64,000 bases of DNA from positions 186,001 to 250,000 of the forward strand of contig NZ_ABCG01000001.1 of NCBI RefSeq assembly GCF_000181515.1, given 5' to 3'. The notes beneath the pieces are model-generated. The model was given only the letters and a program-made list of their open reading frames with translations, searched no databases and was not told where the DNA came from. How positions within the stretch are numbered: the first letter of the stretch is position 1; each line of letters opens with the position of its first letter. This DNA is from Erythrobacter sp. SD-21. GTDB taxonomy: Bacteria > Pseudomonadota > Alphaproteobacteria > Sphingomonadales > Sphingomonadaceae. The translations under genes were made by a program, and so were the position numbers. Positions 59,933 through 64,000 of the stretch are shown piece by piece.

Positions 59933-60322
59933 TTAAAGCTGCGCGCTGACCTTTTCTTCCAGCACGCGCTCCACTTCCATCACGAGATCGCGCAGGTGGA
60001 ACGGCTTGGAAAGCACCTTGGCGTGCGGCTGCTCGCGGCTGGCCTTCAGCGTTACCGCAGCAAAGCCGGTAATGAACATCACCTTCGTCGTCGGGCTGAT
60101 CTCATTGCAGCGCTGCGCAAGTTCGATGCCGTCCATCTCGGGCATGACGATATCCGACAGCAGGAGGTCGTAATGGTCGTTCTCGAGAAGGGGAATCGCC
60201 TCGGTCCCGCGATCGACCGCATCGACGCCATATCCGGCCTGTTCGAGCGCCCGCTCGAGATAGGTCCGCATGGCCTCGTCGTCTTCGGCAAGCAGGATTC
60301 GTTTGTGGTGCAGCTCACTCAT
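59933..60322 (-). CDS. cpdR: Response regulator CpdR
   Basis: The 129-residue protein is a lone receiver domain: R-I-L-L-A-E-D-D-E-A-M-R near the start, phospho-acceptor aspartate in L-L-L-S-D-I-V-M-P-E-M-D-G-I-E-L (near residue 57), M-F-I-T-G-F-A-A-V and V-L-S-K-P-F-H-L-R. The last stretches are characteristic of CpdR, which in its unphosphorylated form localises ClpXP to degrade CtrA and PdeA in the CckA-ChpT pathway. The ATG at 60322 has RBS ggagg. cckA lies 22 kb away. The divergent neighbour is the N-formylglutamate amidohydrolase gene, a common alphaproteobacterial arrangement. Confidence 0.93.
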   Translation of the reverse strand: MSELHHKRILLAEDDEAMRTYLERALEQAGYGVDAVDRGTEAIPLLENDHYDLLLSDIVMPEMDGIELAQRCNEISPTTKVMFITGFAAVTLKASREQPHAKVLSKPFHLRDLVMEVERVLEEKVSAQL

Positions 60323-60392
60323 GCGGTCCTCCATAGCCCAAACCGCTTAACAAATCTTCCGTTCCGTCGCAGAATGTCCCTAATCGAGACCT

Positions 60393-61364
60393 ATGCATTT
60401 TGACTTGTCGCCTGCCGGAGGACAAGGTCCCTTCATGGGTGAAGGCAAGCCAAGCGAACCTCCGGGGGATTCGGTCGACAAGGGGCCTCGGATGCCCTTC
60501 GAGCTGACCCTGCCGGACACGGCTCCGCTACCGATCCTGATCGCGGCTCCGCACGGGGGGCGTGCCTATCCCGCTCCTGTCATGGAGAACTTCCGCTCCA
60601 GCGAAACGCATCTGCGGCTGGAGGATCGCCATATCGACACGCTCGCTGTCGAAATAACCCGCCAGACCGGTGCGGGCCTGCTGGTCGCGCACACGCCGCG
60701 CGCGGTTATCGATCTCAACCGCGCACCGGACGATGTCGACTGGACGATGGTGAGCGGCGCGAAAAAGATAGCGATGCGGCATTCGCTCGCGAATCGAAGG
60801 GCTCGAAGCGGGCTGGGCCTGGTGCCGCGGCGCCTATCGGGCGTGGGCGAGATCTGGCGCCGTCCGCTCTCCCAGGTCGAACTGGATGACCGGATCGAAA
60901 CCGTCCATCGCCCTTACCACCAGGCCCTTGGCCTGGCGCTCGAACAACTCCGCGATCGATGGGGTGCCGCGCTGCTGATAGACCTCCACTCGATGCCGCC
61001 CTTAAGGCGACGGCACACGGACGAGATCGTGCCCGAATTCGTGATCGGCGACCGGTTCGGGGCAAGCTGTGACGGACGGCTTGTGTCCAGCGCCATCGAC
61101 CATTTCAACGAGGCGGGCCGGCCGGCCTCCCAAAACCGACCGTATTCGGGCGGATATGTGCTCGACCGGCATGGCGCGCCGCGGCGGGGAATTCATGCAA
61201 TCCAGGTCGAGGTTTGCCGCTCGACCTATCTCGACCCGCGCCTGGTGCAACCTGGGCCGAGGATGGCGTCTATCGCGAAACTGCTCGCCCGGCTGGTGAG
61301 GCGCCTTGCTCCGCAAGTAGCTGAAATCGGGGGCGACACTGCCTTGCCGCAGGCTGCCGAGTAA
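60393..61364 (+). CDS. N-formylglutamate amidohydrolase family protein, 323 aa
   Basis: The protein has the family motifs A-A-P-H-G-G (near residue 51), E-D-R-H-I-D (near 75), D-L-N-R-A-P (near 106), I-D-L-H-S-M-P (metal-binding, near 197) and E-V-C-R-S-T-Y (near 271). The fold is a zinc carboxypeptidase-like amidohydrolase that releases formate and glutamate in histidine degradation or acts on related formyl or aspartyl compounds. No hut genes are nearby, so the true substrate is open. The start could be 60393, 60435 or 60492; the conserved part begins after 60492. Confidence 0.85.
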   Translation: MHFDLSPAGGQGPFMGEGKPSEPPGDSVDKGPRMPFELTLPDTAPLPILIAAPHGGRAYPAPVMENFRSSETHLRLEDRHIDTLAVEITRQTGAGLLVAHTPRAVIDLNRAPDDVDWTMVSGAKKIAMRHSLANRRARSGLGLVPRRLSGVGEIWRRPLSQVELDDRIETVHRPYHQALGLALEQLRDRWGAALLIDLHSMPPLRRRHTDEIVPEFVIGDRFGASCDGRLVSSAIDHFNEAGRPASQNRPYSGGYVLDRHGAPRRGIHAIQVEVCRSTYLDPRLVQPGPRMASIAKLLARLVRRLAPQVAEIGGDTALPQAAE

Positions 61365-61370
61365 TCTCGC

Positions 61371-61490
61371 AAAAAACCACCTCGTGCAGGTGCACGAGGT
61401 GGCCAAGGTTCAGGGAGGAGATGCACCTATGTGCATCATGTCGGCAGGCCATGAGGGGAGCGCCGCCGACACTGTCTAGGTGGGTATCTG
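61371..61490 (-). ncRNA. Candidate small RNA with anti-Shine-Dalgarno stretches
   Basis: In the 229-bp gap between the amidohydrolase and sapC the minus strand shows, in order: a stem tgtcggc / gccgaca (61439-61471) whose loop contains cccctc; a stem gatgcac / gtgcatc (61420-61437); a single-stranded tcctccc (61413-61419); and a perfect 12-bp terminator stem ccacctcgtgca / tgcacgaggtgg (61377-61402) followed by tttttt (61371-61376). The U-tract exists only on the minus strand, fixing the direction. C/U-rich unpaired stretches able to pair with ribosome binding sites are typical of alphaproteobacterial regulatory sRNAs. No open frame of note. The 5' end is estimated. Confidence 0.65.
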
Positions 61491-61511
61491 CCCAGCCTCT
61501 TTCAAGCATAA

Positions 61512-61550
61512 GAAAAGTGGCGGAACCGGTCATATCGACGCGGTTCCGCC
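61512..61550 (-). terminator. Terminator downstream of sapC
   Basis: The 9-bp perfect stem ggcggaacc / ggttccgcc is followed on the minus strand by acttttctt, 44 bp after the sapC stop. It would separate sapC transcription from the sRNA candidate, which would then need its own promoter. Confidence 0.7.
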
Positions 61551-61593
61551 CCTTCTTGTCTCAACCTGTCCCGCATTGGCGGGACGGGGAAAA

Positions 61594-62370
61594 TCAGGCC
61601 GTAGCTGCGGGCTGCGGCGCCGTGCCCTGCTGGACCTGACGCGCGAAGATGACGCGCATCAGGTCCAGCGAGTAGATGTGAGCGTGGATCAGCATAAGCA
61701 GGCCATTCTTGTGCCACTCGCCGAGCTTCTCGTCGCTGACATCGCGCAGCTTATCCTGGTCGATCATCTTGAAGCCGCGATAGACGAAGGGCTTTTCTTC
61801 GCCTTCGCGCTGCAGGGCGACTTCACCGTCCATCAGCAGGCCGGCATCCTTGATCTCGGTCAGGAAGGCCTGCGTGCGCTGGGCCGACTGTTCGAAATGC
61901 TGGCAGAAATCGAGGATGCGCTTGGTGGTGTCGGTCGTATTGCCTTCGTCGTCGAACAGGCGCTCGCCTTCCTTGAATTCGCCAATCGCGCCGCTGCTCG
62001 GATCGAACATCAGCGAAAGGTCGGTGGCGTCGGGCTTCAGCTTGGCAAGCATGAAGGGATAGCGACGGATGTAAGCGGGCAGATAGACCTGTTCGGTGAC
62101 CTTGCCCTTGTCATCGACGAAGGTGTTCACGCCCTCGTTGAGACCCATGAGGGCGAGCGGCAGTGGGTTTTCGCCCGACGAGAAGACGATCGGGAAATCG
62201 CGCTGGGCCTGGACGAATTCGTCCACCGTCAGCGGGATCGCGTGCGCCTTGGCCAGCCACGGGGCCGAATCCATGCTGCGGCTGCGGTAGTTCTTGTGAT
62301 CCCGGCTGTTGAGCGGCATCAGGTCGTTGAAGAAGAGTGGCAGTTGAGGCTGCTGCGGCGCGCTCGCCAT
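61594..62370 (-). CDS. SapC family protein, 258 aa
   Basis: The protein reads M-A-S-A-P-Q-Q-P-Q-L-P-L-F-F-N-D-L-M-P-L-N-S and continues with the SapC-like layout: Y-L-P-A-Y-I-R-R-Y-P-F near residue 98, F-D-E-G-N-T-like acidic stretch and Y-R-G-F-K-M-I-D near 205. SapC was first described with S-layer secretion in Campylobacter; in alphaproteobacteria it often accompanies TonB-dependent and carbohydrate-uptake genes, and its function is unclear. It is cytoplasmic with no signal. The ATG at 62370 gives the family start; the open frame up to 62481 overlaps intergenic sequence. Confidence 0.85.
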   Translation of the reverse strand: MASAPQQPQLPLFFNDLMPLNSRDHKNYRSRSMDSAPWLAKAHAIPLTVDEFVQAQRDFPIVFSSGENPLPLALMGLNEGVNTFVDDKGKVTEQVYLPAYIRRYPFMLAKLKPDATDLSLMFDPSSGAIGEFKEGERLFDDEGNTTDTTKRILDFCQHFEQSAQRTQAFLTEIKDAGLLMDGEVALQREGEEKPFVYRGFKMIDQDKLRDVSDEKLGEWHKNGLLMLIHAHIYSLDLMRVIFARQVQQGTAPQPAATA

Positions 62371-62455
62371 GAGTTGTCTCCGAAAGTCTTTTCTACAGTG
62401 ATGGGATGAGGCGAAAGCTGTCCGAATGGACATCACGCGCCAGAAGCTGCGGGCC

Positions 62456-63904
62456 TTACGGGGTTGCGCGGTCTTTCGCAAGCGGCACGAGCTTGCCGGG
62501 ATTGAGCAATCCCCGGGGGTCGAGAGCCTGTTTCACGCTGCGCATGACGGCGAGGGCGACAGGACCGCCCAGGCGCCCCAGTTCGTCGCGCTTCACCTGG
62601 CCTATTCCGTGTTCGGCGCTGATCGATCCGCCCCACTCGGTTACGAGATCGTGGACATAGGCGCTGATGGCTTTCCCTTCGCTCTTTTCCCACTCGCCGC
62701 GCGCCGCTCCCGCAGGCGCAAGGACGTGGAAATGGACATTGCCGTCACCGAGATGGCCGAAAGCGATCGCGCGCGTGCCGGGAAATCGTTTCTCCACCAT
62801 CGGCGACGCGGCCTCGACGAAATCGGCCATGCGCGCCACGGGCACGGAAATATCGTGCTGCATGGCGGGGCCGATGGCGCGTTCGGCGGGCGCTATCGAA
62901 TCGCGCAATTGCCAGAAAGCTTCCGCCTGCGTTTCGTTGGCGGCCACCACCGCGTCACCCAGCAGATCCTGTTTCATGGCGCTTTCAAGTAGCTCTTCGG
63001 TTGTCCCGCCCAGCGCTTCGGCTTCGTCGGCAGGGGCGACTAGCTCGATTAAGGCGTTCCAGGAATGCTTTCCGACGAGCGGTGCACGTGCATCGGGCAA
63101 ATGGTCGAGTACGGCGGCGAGGCTGTGCGCGGGGACGACCTCGAAGCCTTCTAGCGAATCGCCTGCAAGCCGTTCGCAATGCAAGAGAAGTTTCCGCGCC
63201 ATCTGAAGCGAGTCCAGTCCGGCCCATATCACGCGCCGGTCCCCGGATTCGGGTAACAGACGCAGCGTGGCGGCGGTCACGATCCCAAGCGTGCCTTCGG
63301 ATCCGATAAGCAATTGCTTGAGGTCAAAGCCGCGGTTGTCTTTCTTGAGCGGCGTAAGCGTATCGAGCACGGAGCCGTCTGCCAGCACGGCCTCGAGCCC
63401 CAAGACCTGCGCGCGCATGGTGCCGTGGCGCAGGACCTGCGTGCCACCGGCGTTGGTCGATACGAGGCCGCCGATGGTTGCCGATCCCTTGCCGCCCAGC
63501 GTCAGCGGGAATCGCAAGCGATGCTCTTCAGCCTTCTTGTGAAGCGACTGCAGGATCACGCCGGCCTCGCAGGTAACCTGCCTGGCGTCGGCATCGAAGT
63601 CGCGGATCGCGTCCATCCGGCGCAGCGAGAGCAGCAGCGCCTCGCCCGTTCCATCAGGAGTCGCGCCGCCCGACATCCCGCTGTTCCCGCCTTGGGGTAC
63701 GATCGGAACGTCATGCTTCGCGCAGAGCTTCACCAGCCGGGCGACTTCTCCCGTGTTTGCGGGCGAGGCGAGGGCGAGCGCCTTTCCCGTGAAACGGCCG
63801 CGCCAGTCGGTCAGCCAAGGGGCCAGCAGGTCCGCATCGCGGGTGAGGCCACGCGGGCCGAGTAGGTCTGCGGCTGCCGCGAGGAAGGTGTCGCTCTGGG
63901 TCAT
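62456..63904 (-). CDS. FAD-linked oxidase, D-lactate/2-hydroxyacid dehydrogenase type (GlcD-like), 482 aa
   Basis: The first half is a PCMH-type FAD-binding domain with V-P-I-V-P-Q-G-G-N-S-G-M-S-G-G near residue 65-79, L-G-G-K-G-S-A-T-I-G-G near 136 and I-G-S-E-G-T-L-G-I-V near 200. The C-terminal half is the FAD-oxidase C domain with A-F-G-H-L-G-D-G-N-V-H-F-H and S-A-E-H-G-I-G near 434, the flavin and substrate-site residues. It oxidises a 2-hydroxyacid such as D-lactate, D-2-hydroxyglutarate or glycolate and passes electrons to the quinone pool or an electron-transfer flavoprotein. I chose ATG 63904; ATG 63916 is equally plausible. The 96 bases to the window edge show nothing further. Confidence 0.9.
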   Translation of the reverse strand: MTQSDTFLAAAADLLGPRGLTRDADLLAPWLTDWRGRFTGKALALASPANTGEVARLVKLCAKHDVPIVPQGGNSGMSGGATPDGTGEALLLSLRRMDAIRDFDADARQVTCEAGVILQSLHKKAEEHRLRFPLTLGGKGSATIGGLVSTNAGGTQVLRHGTMRAQVLGLEAVLADGSVLDTLTPLKKDNRGFDLKQLLIGSEGTLGIVTAATLRLLPESGDRRVIWAGLDSLQMARKLLLHCERLAGDSLEGFEVVPAHSLAAVLDHLPDARAPLVGKHSWNALIELVAPADEAEALGGTTEELLESAMKQDLLGDAVVAANETQAEAFWQLRDSIAPAERAIGPAMQHDISVPVARMADFVEAASPMVEKRFPGTRAIAFGHLGDGNVHFHVLAPAGAARGEWEKSEGKAISAYVHDLVTEWGGSISAEHGIGQVKRDELGRLGGPVALAVMRSVKQALDPRGLLNPGKLVPLAKDRATP

Positions 63905-64000
63905 TGCGGCGCCCATGCCACATTCGGCAGGCTTCACGCTACCTCTTGCCAAACGGGTCGATACAATTAAGCCGATATTCAAACGTCTTGGGGCATTGAG

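Noticed and set aside
61480..62409. 309-codon plus-strand open frame
   Set aside because: Antisense to sapC, which has the recognisable protein.

Overview
The window looks like a chromosomal segment of an alphaproteobacterium of the order Sphingomonadales, most likely Erythrobacteraceae. The grounds are a GC-rich genome with dense coding, alphaproteobacterial LexA boxes (GTTC-N7-GTTC type) in front of uvrA and recA, the CckA and CpdR cell-cycle regulators, the smpB / DUF2062 / cckA gene order, and a eukaryote-like NADP isocitrate dehydrogenase. The genus is an inference from gene content only.

Layout. 1-7.1 kb (minus strand): two large RTX proteins of the type exported by type I secretion. 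One is a serralysin-like metalloprotease homologue with an altered active-site loop. The other is a sulfatase-RTX fusion whose frame is open for at least 1150 codons except for one internal amber codon; it carries an 876-bp internal duplication and runs off the left edge. 7.3-10.3 kb: uvrA behind a LexA box. 10.3-13.6 kb: an accessory patch with an AT-rich AIPR-family (putative phage-resistance) gene, a duplicated and truncated gene 5' end, a tiny membrane protein and a repeat-bearing HTH-like protein. 13.7-17.2 kb: rlpA, argG and a GGDEF protein; between rlpA and argG lies about 0.9 kb without a credible gene, whose minus strand looks like an unidentified structured RNA. 17.3-21.5 kb: an acyltransferase, a HEPN-like accessory gene, a cyclopropane-fatty-acid-synthase family gene and a DUF1801 gene.

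21.5-31 kb: a redox/molybdenum-cofactor-related group (Moco oxidoreductase, membrane cytochrome b, pteridine-reductase-like SDR, MOSC protein), then rlmN, a methyltransferase, an outer-membrane barrel, greB and a soluble lytic transglycosylase. 31-43.4 kb: dapA, a frameshifted S9 peptidase, smpB, a DUF2062 gene, cckA, recA, a glutathione transferase, a decayed DUF218 gene and alaS. 43.4-48.4 kb (minus): a small protein, a CPA2-type K+/H+ antiporter, a GNAT-nitrilase fusion and icd.

48.7-59.7 kb (plus): a compact exopolysaccharide locus. A phosphoglycosyl transferase starts the lipid-linked unit, a flippase moves it, two multi-pass proteins are candidate polymerase/ligase, a Wza-like lipoprotein and Wzc-like tyrosine kinase export it, and a sulfotransferase may decorate it. 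59.8-64 kb: tRNA-Val(GAC), cpdR, an N-formylglutamate amidohydrolase, a well-formed small RNA candidate with an anti-Shine-Dalgarno stretch, sapC and a GlcD-type FAD oxidase.

Most attractive for follow-up: the structured RNA candidate at about 14.38-14.94 kb, the sRNA candidate at 61.37-61.49 kb, the amber-split duplicated sulfatase-RTX gene, the AIPR and HEPN-like accessory genes, and a dispersed repeat family of which one copy has become coding sequence.
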